A stretch of DNA of 6,689 nucleotides. It comes from Candidatus Hecatellales archaeon ex4484_218 (GTDB lineage Archaea; Thermoproteota; Bathyarchaeia; Hecatellales; Hecatellaceae). The notes below the pieces were generated by a model. It was not told the DNA's origin and searched no databases. It worked only from the letters and a program-made list of their open reading frames with translations. The stretch lies in contig NJEB01000027.1 in the NCBI GenBank assembly GCA_002254975.1, positions 1-6,689 of the forward strand, read 5' to 3'. Below, piece by piece: positions 1 to 4,661 of this stretch; the stretch's first letter is position 1; each line of letters begins with the position of its first letter. A program made the position numbers and the translations under genes.

Positions 1-41
1 TTAAAAATGCTTGGACTACCCATATAATTTTTTTAGAAAAA

Positions 42-1535
42 TTAAGTGAACATGTAAAGCAACCAGATTCTTCCCTCAACTGTTGGGTAATGTTGAAGAT
101 TTAAACCGTATAATTCTTCAAGTTGACTCATGTAGTTTTCTGCTATTTTAGCTTCAGGTTTCCATGTTGGCTTATCAATTAAACCATTTTCCACAAGCAT
201 CATAAAGGTATTTTCAACTTTTGTTTTATTTACAAAACCTGTAAAATCTATTTGGTTACAAACATCCTTAGCAAAAGCAATAGCCATTTTTTGTTCAACC
301 GTTAAAATGTAGGGTGGTTTTGGTGAAGGTTCAGTTAAGATAATTTTTCCAGAGACCCCATAAATTCCAGGCTGGGAAATGTTAAATTCAACAAAATTAT
401 GGGTTGTATTAACATAATAATTGTTTAATTCAACCCAACCTGAAAATTCCATGTTGGATATGTATATGAAAGGTTTTATGCTTTCCTCATCAATTGGATA
501 AAAATCAACATATTTACAAACCGGAAATTCCGGTCCTATGGGTAAATCTCCATAATAAATTCTTAGTGTCATATTTGATGGTGCTGGGTCTTCAACATCA
601 ACTTCAACCCCAGCAAAAATTTCACTAAACCCTAATGGAACATCAGCTGAAGGAACAACATCATACATTATTGTTAAGGTTAGGTTTACTGGTTGAATTA
701 CCCATTCAGTTAAAATTATTAGTTCAGCTTTAACTCCTAAAGGTTGAACTGTTGGGTCTTCCCAACTAAAATATGCTCCCTCCTCATGGGATAACTCTAA
801 TTTTTCCTTTACAACGCCACGGTTTTCAGGTTTTATACTATCTTTTGCTTGTTGAATATCATGGGGTGAAAGTTTTCTTGGATGTTCACCCATCATATCT
901 TTTGCATTAAACCACATAACATCTGTAGTTTTATATTTCATATTTGTTGGATGTTTTAACCTTAAAAGATGTCCAAGCTCATGTTTTAAAACTGTTCTTG
1001 GGTCAATTGTATCCCTCCCTGTTGTCCCCCATTTATTAGGTTTATTTGGGTCTTTTTCCCACTGTCTATGGGTTATACAAAAAACCTCAGTAATGTTGGG
1101 GTCTATTACTAAGGTTGCCTTACCATATCTTTTCGTAGTTTCATCACGGTCTTTCCATATAACACGTGCCAGTGGAACCCGATAAACATGTTTCCCTGTT
1201 TTTTCATCAACCCAACATTTACCAAGTTCAGGGTCAAACTCAATTGTAACTTGACATTTTGGGTCGTTTTGGTCAACCTTCACAAATTTCCAGCCAGTAT
1301 TTGCATCATTCCATTCTTTAACAGCTTCCTCAATCCAACCAGCCCATTCACCATTTTTATCATAAATTTGAAACGTAAATTTATCCAAACAATAATAGAT
1401 TGTTGTTTTTTCTTTACCATCAACCTTTTTCCATTCAACACCTCTATCCACATCAGCCAAACCTAAAGGTGTAAAAACAAGCAAAACAACCAAAAATAAA
1501 ATAAAACAAACCCTAAAACCATATTTTAAATTCAA
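42..1535 (-). CDS. Secreted metzincin (matrixin-like) zinc metalloprotease
   Basis: Predicted exported zinc endopeptidase of 497 aa. Residues 1-27 form a signal peptide (basic NLKYGFR, then a hydrophobic core ending LGLADVD). The catalytic domain spans about 40-235. It holds HELGHLLRLKH at 185-195, which matches the metzincin pattern HExxHxxGxxH (zinc ligands H185, H189, H195; catalytic E186) except that the conserved Gly is Arg192. TDVMW (Met207) follows as a likely Met-turn. Residues about 245-400 are beta-rich and may be an Ig-like or adhesion module. Residues 410-497 are mostly helical. Six N-glycosylation sequons (N147, N284, N321, N376, N385, N436) fit a surface protein. There is no C-terminal membrane anchor, so it is probably released or bound non-covalently. 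The start is TTG, supported by a strong ribosome binding site and by the signal peptide beginning immediately. The substrate is unknown. Protease family is fairly certain; activity is inferred. Confidence 0.85.
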   Translation of the reverse strand: MNLKYGFRVCFILFLVVLLVFTPLGLADVDRGVEWKKVDGKEKTTIYYCLDKFTFQIYDKNGEWAGWIEEAVKEWNDANTGWKFVKVDQNDPKCQVTIEFDPELGKCWVDEKTGKHVYRVPLARVIWKDRDETTKRYGKATLVIDPNITEVFCITHRQWEKDPNKPNKWGTTGRDTIDPRTVLKHELGHLLRLKHPTNMKYKTTDVMWFNAKDMMGEHPRKLSPHDIQQAKDSIKPENRGVVKEKLELSHEEGAYFSWEDPTVQPLGVKAELIILTEWVIQPVNLTLTIMYDVVPSADVPLGFSEIFAGVEVDVEDPAPSNMTLRIYYGDLPIGPEFPVCKYVDFYPIDEESIKPFIYISNMEFSGWVELNNYYVNTTHNFVEFNISQPGIYGVSGKIILTEPSPKPPYILTVEQKMAIAFAKDVCNQIDFTGFVNKTKVENTFMMLVENGLIDKPTWKPEAKIAENYMSQLEELYGLNLQHYPTVEGRIWLLYMFT

Positions 1536-1540
1536 AAAAT

Positions 1541-1547
1541 AACCTCC
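1541..1547 (-). promoter_or_regulatory. Shine-Dalgarno site of the metalloprotease gene
   Basis: Read on the minus strand this is GGAGGTT, almost a full complement of the 16S rRNA 3' end, ending 5 nt before the TTG codon at 1535-1533 (the GGAGG core ends 7 nt before it). It decides the TTG start, since no in-frame ATG gives a complete signal peptide with such a site. Confidence 0.85.
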
Positions 1548-1571
1548 ACATATAACCTAAAACTTACACCA

Positions 1572-1590
1572 AAAAAATTTAAATTTTTCC
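1572..1590 (-). promoter_or_regulatory. Possible TATA/BRE region of the metalloprotease gene
   Basis: An AT-only stretch reading AAATTTAAATTTTTTT on the minus strand, preceded by GGGA/AAAA bases that could serve as BRE. Its centre near 1580 predicts a transcript start around 1555, giving a leader of about 20 nt that would just include the Shine-Dalgarno site. The motif is weak in such AT-rich DNA. Confidence 0.35.
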
Positions 1591-1657
1591 CATAAACCAA
1601 ACTTACTCTTTTACATGCATAAAAATCATCGACCAAGTAGAAATTTTTAGTATTACA

Positions 1658-1678
1658 TGGTAGTATACTGTACTACCA
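1658..1678. repeat. Perfect 8-bp inverted repeat with 5-nt loop
   Basis: TGGTAGTA (1658-1665), TACTG, TACTACCA (1671-1678). It lies between the stop of the upstream unknown gene (1744) and the protease start (1535), about 120 bp upstream of the latter. On the minus strand it is not followed by an immediate T-run, so a simple terminator role is not obvious. It could be an operator or an RNA hairpin in a read-through transcript. Confidence 0.75.
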
Positions 1679-1743
1679 CATCCTATTGGTTTGCAGTTTT
1701 TAAGGTGTTTTTAATGTATTCCCCAGCCACTTATGAGGCATTT

Positions 1744-2268
1744 TTAGGTTGTTATGGGAAATTTAGCCTTTCTTAGCATATCTAATACCTCAGCATATGC
1801 TACATCTTCAGTAACATCTTTATATCCTCCTGGAAGAACAAGAAAGCAATAATTCTTCTTCTCCGTATCAATTTTTACCTCCATAATATTAACTTTTATA
1901 ACAATCATGAACACCCTTCTTTTCTCCAATCTTAAGCGTACCATATTTCTGTAAGGTATAAGTATACATCTTTCGGAAAATTTTCTTCCAAGTATTTTAG
2001 CTAACCTATCAAGGTTAATGCTTAACCCTATAATGGAATATATATACTTCCTAAACTCCCCAGCATTTCTAGGTAAATTTTTGAATAATTCACTCAACCT
2101 TTTTTGTGATATTGGGAATACATCTTCTAAGCCTTTTAATTTGCATACATTCTTTAAAACCAAAATACCAGCATCAGCTACTAGAAGCAAATCTAAGTAC
2201 TGTACTCTATAGGTTCCGAAACTTTTAGTAGCTGAAAGAGGGATAACACCCAAAACCTTAACCATCAT
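1744..2268 (-). CDS. Hypothetical protein, possibly PH-like C-terminal fold
   Basis: I do not recognise this protein of about 174 aa. It begins with a hydrophobic/beta-like part (VKVLGVIPLS, then YRVQYLDLLLVADAGILVLKN). A helical, charged middle follows (SQKRLSELFKNLPRNAGEFRKYIYSIIG), then alternating beta-type strands (ILIPYRNMVRLRLEKRRVF, MIVIKVNIMEVKID, NYCFLVLPGG) and a C-terminal helix (VAYAEVLDMLRKAKFPI). Strands followed by a final helix resemble a PH or GRAM-like barrel; this is weak inference. There is no signal peptide or clear membrane segment. Start choice: ATG at 2268 has AAAGGA (2283-2278) 9 nt upstream. ATG 2274, ATG 2265 and TTG 2286 are alternatives in the same frame. A TATA-like box at 2306-2313 would start the transcript near 2283, which argues against TTG 2286. 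It stands alone, with gaps of 208 and 677 bp on either side. No long T-run follows its stop. Confidence 0.6.
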   Translation of the reverse strand: MMVKVLGVIPLSATKSFGTYRVQYLDLLLVADAGILVLKNVCKLKGLEDVFPISQKRLSELFKNLPRNAGEFRKYIYSIIGLSINLDRLAKILGRKFSERCILIPYRNMVRLRLEKRRVFMIVIKVNIMEVKIDTEKKNYCFLVLPGGYKDVTEDVAYAEVLDMLRKAKFPITT

Positions 2269-2305
2269 TTCCATTATTCCTTTCAACCATCCCTTCCAAC
2301 TAAAA

Positions 2306-2313
2306 ATATATAA
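2306..2313 (-). promoter_or_regulatory. TATA-like box upstream of the hypothetical gene
   Basis: The minus strand reads TTTATATA within CTTTATATATTTTT. Spacing of about 26 nt puts initiation near 2283, giving a very short leader before ATG 2274 or 2268. Confidence 0.45.
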
Positions 2314-2450
2314 AGATAAAGTTTCTGTGAAATTATCAGGTTAGGGGAACAATTTTTGGATGCTTTAATTTTCACACTTAAGCATAATCTTGGTTTTAGT
2401 TGTTCTTGCTGAAAATACTGTTGGACTTTTAAAAATAAAATCTTTTCAAG

Positions 2451-2472
2451 AAGGAAATTTGAACCCTTCCTT
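2451..2472. repeat. 6-bp inverted repeat with 10-nt loop
   Basis: AAGGAA (2451-2456) and TTCCTT (2467-2472) flank ATTTGAACCC. The stem can be lengthened by a CAA/TTG pairing if a small bulge is allowed. It is in intergenic DNA and its function is unknown. Such short stems arise by chance in AT-rich sequence. Confidence 0.35.
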
Positions 2473-2551
2473 GAGCAGTTCTAAGTATTCTTTCATAAAA
2501 GTAGCTTTCATGATTATAAGAATTCCTAACTTTATTCAATTGTACCTCATC

Positions 2552-2640
2552 CCACCAAAAAATTACGAATCAGGTGGTCTAGCAGACCACAATGTGTACC
2601 CACCAGACCACTTCTCCAAACTCATTAATTTTGACTGGTG
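2552..2640. repeat. Cluster of inverted and direct repeats, possible structured RNA
   Basis: GTGGTCT (2574-2580), AGC, AGACCAC (2584-2590) is a perfect 7-bp hairpin. A second AGACCAC lies at 2605-2611, 21 bp from the first, so GTGGTCT could pair with either copy. CCACC (2552-2556) can pair with GGTGG (2573-2577), and CACCAG (2601-2606) with CTGGTG (2635-2640). The patch is richer in G+C than the sequence around it, which in AT-rich archaea is often a sign of a structured RNA. No promoter or protein can be assigned. An array of half-sites for a DNA-binding protein is the alternative. Confidence 0.4.
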
Positions 2641-2894
2641 AAGTCTTTGAATCAAAAAATGGAGAAACATAGCTAAGCTTTAGAATTCCTAGCAAATTTT
2701 TGGGAGTAACCTAAATTAAAACCTTCTTTCTGGACGACTCCTTTTTCGGGTTGTTTTGAAAAACCAAACCTTCCCCGATTTTATCTAAAAGTTTGCATGA
2801 AATCCAGTATCAAACCTATCTTTTTCCATTTGAAGGTTGGCGCGTTTTTAGCTAGACCAGTTTTCAATACATCATAGGTTTTACAGAGGGACAA

Positions 2895-2909
2895 AACAAC
2901 AAAATAACC
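2895..2909 (-). terminator. Possible T-rich terminator of the tRNA-Gly transcript
   Basis: Downstream of the tRNA the minus strand has a 6-bp stem (GTAAGA at 2943-2938 with TCTTAC at 2926-2921) and then TTATTTTGTTGTTTT. Archaeal termination usually needs only T-rich tracts. The runs here are interrupted, so the call is tentative. Confidence 0.3.
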
Positions 2910-2945
2910 AAGAGAAGATGGTAAGAAGTCGTGGATGTCTTACAT

Positions 2946-3022
2946 TGGTGCGGCCGCCGGGATTTGAACCCGGGTTAGAGGCGTGGCAGGCCCCTGTCTT
3001 AACCAGGCTGGACCACGGCCGC
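2946..3022 (-). tRNA. tRNA-Gly (anticodon GCC), CCA encoded
   Basis: A full cloverleaf can be drawn on the minus strand. The acceptor stem GCGGCCG pairs with CGGCCGC over 7 bp. The D arm is GTCC/AGAC with loop AGCCTGGTTA. The anticodon stem GGGGC/GCCTC carries one G-T pair, and its loop CTGCCAC gives anticodon GCC (genomic 2985-2987), reading the glycine codon GGC (and GGU by wobble). The variable loop is TAAC, and the T arm CCGGG/CCCGG has loop TTCAAAT. The discriminator base is A (2949), followed by genome-encoded CCA (2948-2946). No intron is present. The gene is much richer in G+C than its surroundings, as expected for a tRNA in an AT-rich genome. It lies 77 bp downstream of the DUF3227-like gene in the same direction. 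A T-run between them suggests separate transcription, but no clear promoter was found. Confidence 0.97.
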
Positions 3023-3081
3023 CTTTTGTTAGCTAAAAATTTTTTGGTTTCAGTTGTTATTATGTTTTTTCTTGTTTATGG

Positions 3082-3088
3082 AAAAAAA
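3082..3088 (-). terminator. T7 tract after the DUF3227-like gene
   Basis: Seven T residues on the minus strand, 12 nt after the TAA stop at 3102-3100, with no strong stem. This is a typical archaeal oligo-T terminator position, between the protein gene and the tRNA. Confidence 0.5.
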
Positions 3089-3099
3089 TTTTTTGTTGT

Positions 3100-3399
3100 T
3101 TATTTTTCTAGGTTTTCATGTAGTTTTTTAAGGATTAGGTTTTTAAGAGTTTGGCTTTTGCTTCCAAATTTTTCTTCTAGGAATTGGTGGAGAACATGGA
3201 TATTTTTAACTAGGTTTTCTTTTCCTATTCCTGTTTCTTTTTTTAGGTGGAAAAGTATAACTTTTCCTGTATTATTTCCGTAGCAGGCTAATCCTTCATC
3301 AATTGATTTAAACAAGTATTCATTTAAAATTTCATTGATTAAGGTTTCGTAGGTTTTTGTTTCCTTTTTGACAAGTATACTTATTTGAGTTTGGGTCAT
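3100..3399 (-). CDS. Small DUF3227/NitrOD5-like domain protein
   Basis: A 99-aa, mostly helical, cytoplasmic protein with no signal or membrane segment. Residues 32-97 follow the pattern I associate with DUF3227 (NitrOD5), a small domain of archaea, mainly TACK lineages: SIDEGLACYGNNTGKVILFHL, then KKETGIGKENLVKNIHVLHQFLEEKFG, then LKNLILKKLHENL. In other archaea this domain occurs alone or as a presumed output domain of signal-transduction proteins. Its biochemical activity is unknown to me. Residues 1-30 are a variable N-terminal extension. The start is ATG at 3399, preceded by a weak AAAGGTT about 8 nt upstream. A TATA box lies at 3476-3482 and a perfect inverted repeat at 3445-3472 overlaps the expected transcript start, so a repressor or activator probably controls it. 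It follows the winged-helix gene by 91 bp in the same direction. The family call is from memory of its sequence pattern. Confidence 0.75.
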   Translation of the reverse strand: MTQTQISILVKKETKTYETLINEILNEYLFKSIDEGLACYGNNTGKVILFHLKKETGIGKENLVKNIHVLHQFLEEKFGSKSQTLKNLILKKLHENLEK

Positions 3400-3444
3400 T
3401 ATTCTGAACCTTTATCATGTTTAAGTACTAAGCTTTAATTAACC

Positions 3445-3472
3445 TTTGTATGTAACAAGCACAGCATACAAA
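3445..3472. promoter_or_regulatory. Operator-like perfect inverted repeat
   Basis: TTTGTATG (3445-3452) and CATACAAA (3465-3472) are perfect 8-bp inverted arms with a 12-nt spacer. Their centres are about 20 bp apart, two helical turns. The arms lie directly downstream of the minus-strand TATA box (3476-3482) and straddle the predicted start of transcription near 3453, where archaeal repressors commonly bind. The adjacent winged-helix protein and TrmB protein are candidate binders; that link is inference. Confidence 0.55.
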
Positions 3473-3475
3473 AAC

Positions 3476-3482
3476 TTATATA
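3476..3482 (-). promoter_or_regulatory. TATA box of the DUF3227-like gene
   Basis: The minus strand reads CCCTATATAAG. It sits just after the stop of the winged-helix gene at 3491 and 77 nt upstream of the ATG at 3399. The predicted leader is about 50 nt and would contain part of the inverted repeat. Confidence 0.55.
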
Positions 3483-3490
3483 GGGGGTGT

Positions 3491-3763
3491 TTAAGCTTCT
3501 TCCAAAAGAATTTTTATTTCCTCTAATTTCTCAGTTACCTTTTTCCCTTTTTCTGTTATTGCATAATAGGTTTGAATGGGTGTTGTTTCAGTATTTACAT
3601 GTCTAGATATAAGTCCCTCATCCAATAATGAGTTTAATGTTAAGGATAAGGTCCCCCGGCTTGTTATCAATCTAGCTAGATCTCTATGTCTAACTGTTTT
3701 CATGTGGTAAAGGAAGTTTAGAATTAGTAGACTTGGAGAGTTGAGAAGCTTTTTTATACTCAT
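3491..3763 (-). CDS. Winged helix-turn-helix transcriptional regulator
   Basis: A 90-aa single-domain DNA-binding protein. Helix 1 is about residues 8-21 (SPSLLILNFLYHMK). The helix-turn-helix is at 24-52: VRHRDLARLITS, then recognition helix GTLSLTLNSLLDEG. LISRHV and a beta wing (TETTPIQTYYAITEKG, 58-73) follow, and a C-terminal helix (KKVTEKLEEIKILLEEA) probably mediates dimerisation. The YYAITEKGK signature is typical of MarR/PadR/HxlR-like archaeal regulators; I cannot fix the family further. No ligand-binding domain is present. The start is the ATG at 3763; a stop codon lies immediately upstream in frame. AAGGAG at 3785-3780 is unusually far (16 nt) from it. The gene is divergent from the TrmB-type gene, and its start region overlaps an inverted repeat (3770-3800), consistent with autoregulation. 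Confidence 0.8.
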   Translation of the reverse strand: MSIKKLLNSPSLLILNFLYHMKTVRHRDLARLITSRGTLSLTLNSLLDEGLISRHVNTETTPIQTYYAITEKGKKVTEKLEEIKILLEEA

Positions 3764-3769
3764 TTAGAC

Positions 3770-3800
3770 CGGAATTCCACTCCTTCAATAGGGTGTTCCG
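3770..3800. promoter_or_regulatory. Imperfect palindrome at the start of the winged-helix gene
   Basis: CGGAA (3770-3774) pairs with TTCCG (3796-3800), and CAC-CC (3778-3783, one bulged T) pairs with GGGTG (3791-3795) around a 7-nt loop, about 10 bp in all. The left half also includes the palindrome GGAATTCC (3771-3778). It lies over the predicted transcript start, between the TATA box (3804-3811) and the ATG at 3763. It could be an operator or a leader hairpin that hides the distant AAGGAG. Confidence 0.45.
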
Positions 3801-3803
3801 ACC

Positions 3804-3811
3804 TATTTATA
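3804..3811 (-). promoter_or_regulatory. TATA box of the winged-helix gene
   Basis: The minus strand reads CGTATAAATAGG. Initiation about 26 nt downstream, near 3781, would leave a leader of about 17 nt before the ATG at 3763. It faces away from the TrmB-gene TATA box only about 30 bp further on. Confidence 0.6.
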
Positions 3812-3834
3812 CGTTTTATTTTAGACTTCAACAT

Positions 3835-3842
3835 CTTTATAA
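3835..3842 (+). promoter_or_regulatory. TATA box of the TrmB-family gene
   Basis: CTTTATAA followed by GCTATAAA. Initiation near 3865 would give a leader of about 15 nt before the TTG at 3879, containing only a weak AAGGG ribosome site (3866-3870). Confidence 0.55.
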
Positions 3843-3878
3843 GCTATAAACACGTTTTAATGAGTAAGGGACAATTAT

Positions 3879-4661
3879 TTGAGCGATGAACAAATCTATA
3901 AATATCTCCAAAAATTAGGATTGACAAAAAATCAAGCTAAAATTTTTATCAATCTTTTAATGTTTTCAGAAGCAACTGTAAGTGAACTGCAAAAACAAGT
4001 TAAAATCCAAAGACCTCAGGTTTACAATCTTTTAAACCAACTACAAAAAATGGGTATTATTTCAGTTAAGCTTACAAACCCAAAAAGATTTTATGTTCAA
4101 CCACCAGATGAAGCAATCAACAATGTGATAGCAAAAGCAAAAGATAAAATTAGGGTGCTTGAAAAAGGCAAAACAGAGGCAGTAGTTTGGTTAAGAAAAC
4201 TCCAAGAAAAAGGTACACTTGAAAAGGAAGAGGATGAAAAAGGTTTAATAGTTTTATCAACCCAACGAGAAGTTTTAGCTAAAGTACCCAAACTACTGTT
4301 AAACGCTAAAATTAGCATAGATGCATTAATTACCCCTAGAGAATTAAAGGCAATTCCGGAAACAGAATTTAAACATATTATCAAACAAAAATCAAAAAAA
4401 GTAAAGATAAGGATAATTAGCGAGGTTAATGAAGAAAACATGAAAGAAGCAGAATGGTTAAGCAGATATGTTAAAATAGGTTGTTTACAAAGAACTCCTT
4501 TAAGATTGATGGTCATAGATAAAAATGAAGTTTTAATAGATACTTCAAAGGATTCATTTGAAAAAGAAGCATTATTAACCAAAAGCAGAGAATGGGTTAA
4601 TGCATTTCAAGGAGTCTTTGACCTCATATGGTCTATTTCAACCCCGTTTAAAAAACCTTAA
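3879..4661 (+). CDS. TrmB-family transcriptional regulator
   Basis: A 260-aa cytoplasmic DNA-binding regulator. The N-terminal TrmB winged helix covers residues 5-75: YLQKLGLTKNQAKIFINLL, then ATVSELQKQVKIQRPQVYNLLNQLQKMGII with the recognition helix at about 44-57, then wing VKLTNPKRFYVQPPDEAI. A charged helical segment (about 77-118, with AKAKDKIRVLEKGKTEA) is the usual TrmB coiled-coil dimerisation linker. Residues 121-255 form an alpha/beta effector domain (GLIVLSTQREVL, KISIDALITPREL, KVKIRIISEVN, PLRLMVIDKNEVLID), like the PLD-like half of TrmB proteins without the sugar-binding extension. The ligand is unknown. TTG at 3879 is the only usable start: a stop lies in frame at 3861, and the first downstream candidate would remove part of helix 1. 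It is divergent from the winged-helix gene. Its last 24 bp overlap the 3' end of nep1 tail to tail. Confidence 0.88.
   Translation: MSDEQIYKYLQKLGLTKNQAKIFINLLMFSEATVSELQKQVKIQRPQVYNLLNQLQKMGIISVKLTNPKRFYVQPPDEAINNVIAKAKDKIRVLEKGKTEAVVWLRKLQEKGTLEKEEDEKGLIVLSTQREVLAKVPKLLLNAKISIDALITPRELKAIPETEFKHIIKQKSKKVKIRIISEVNEENMKEAEWLSRYVKIGCLQRTPLRLMVIDKNEVLIDTSKDSFEKEALLTKSREWVNAFQGVFDLIWSISTPFKKP

Larger units (their letters stand above)
2287..2945. other. 659-bp gap without a convincing gene
   Basis: Neither strand carries a reading frame with a good start, ribosome site and protein-like composition. An 83-codon open frame at 2390-2641 (+) is low-complexity and crosses the repeat cluster. The stretch holds the TATA box of the hypothetical gene at its left end, a hairpin at 2451-2472, a GC-richer cluster of repeats at 2552-2640, and a weak hairpin plus T-rich tract downstream of the tRNA at its right end. 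From about 2650 to 2880 I see only AT-rich sequence with short imperfect repeats. Confidence 0.6.

Noticed and set aside
1..41. Possible end of a neighbouring gene at the left edge
   Set aside because: There are too few bases to show a coding frame; only AT-rich sequence follows the protease stop.
1188..1466. Open frame of 92 codons on the plus strand
   Set aside because: It is antisense within the metalloprotease catalytic region, and its Phe/Ile/Asn-rich product has no domain.
2018..2212. Open frame of 64 codons on the plus strand
   Set aside because: It is antisense within the unknown minus-strand gene, which has the better start context and composition.
2315..2337. GATAA-N13-TTATC inverted repeat upstream of the hypothetical gene
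   Set aside because: The arms are only 5 bp in very AT-rich DNA, so chance is a sufficient explanation.
2390..2641. Open frame of 83 codons on the plus strand
   Set aside because: It has no ribosome site, no recognisable domain and uneven composition. Part of it translates the repeat cluster, so non-coding is more likely.
2702..2741. GGAGT and ACTCC arms about 30 nt apart
   Set aside because: The arms are too short and too distant, with no supporting structure between them.
2918..3283. Open frame of 121 codons on the plus strand containing RPPGFEPG
   Set aside because: It runs antisense through the tRNA-Gly gene. RPPGFEPG is the well-known false peptide from the reverse complement of a tRNA T arm, and the rest is antisense to the DUF3227-like gene.
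4097..4582. Open frame of 161 codons on the minus strand
   Set aside because: It lies entirely antisense within the TrmB-family gene, and its Ser/Phe/Ile-rich product is typical of a shadow frame.
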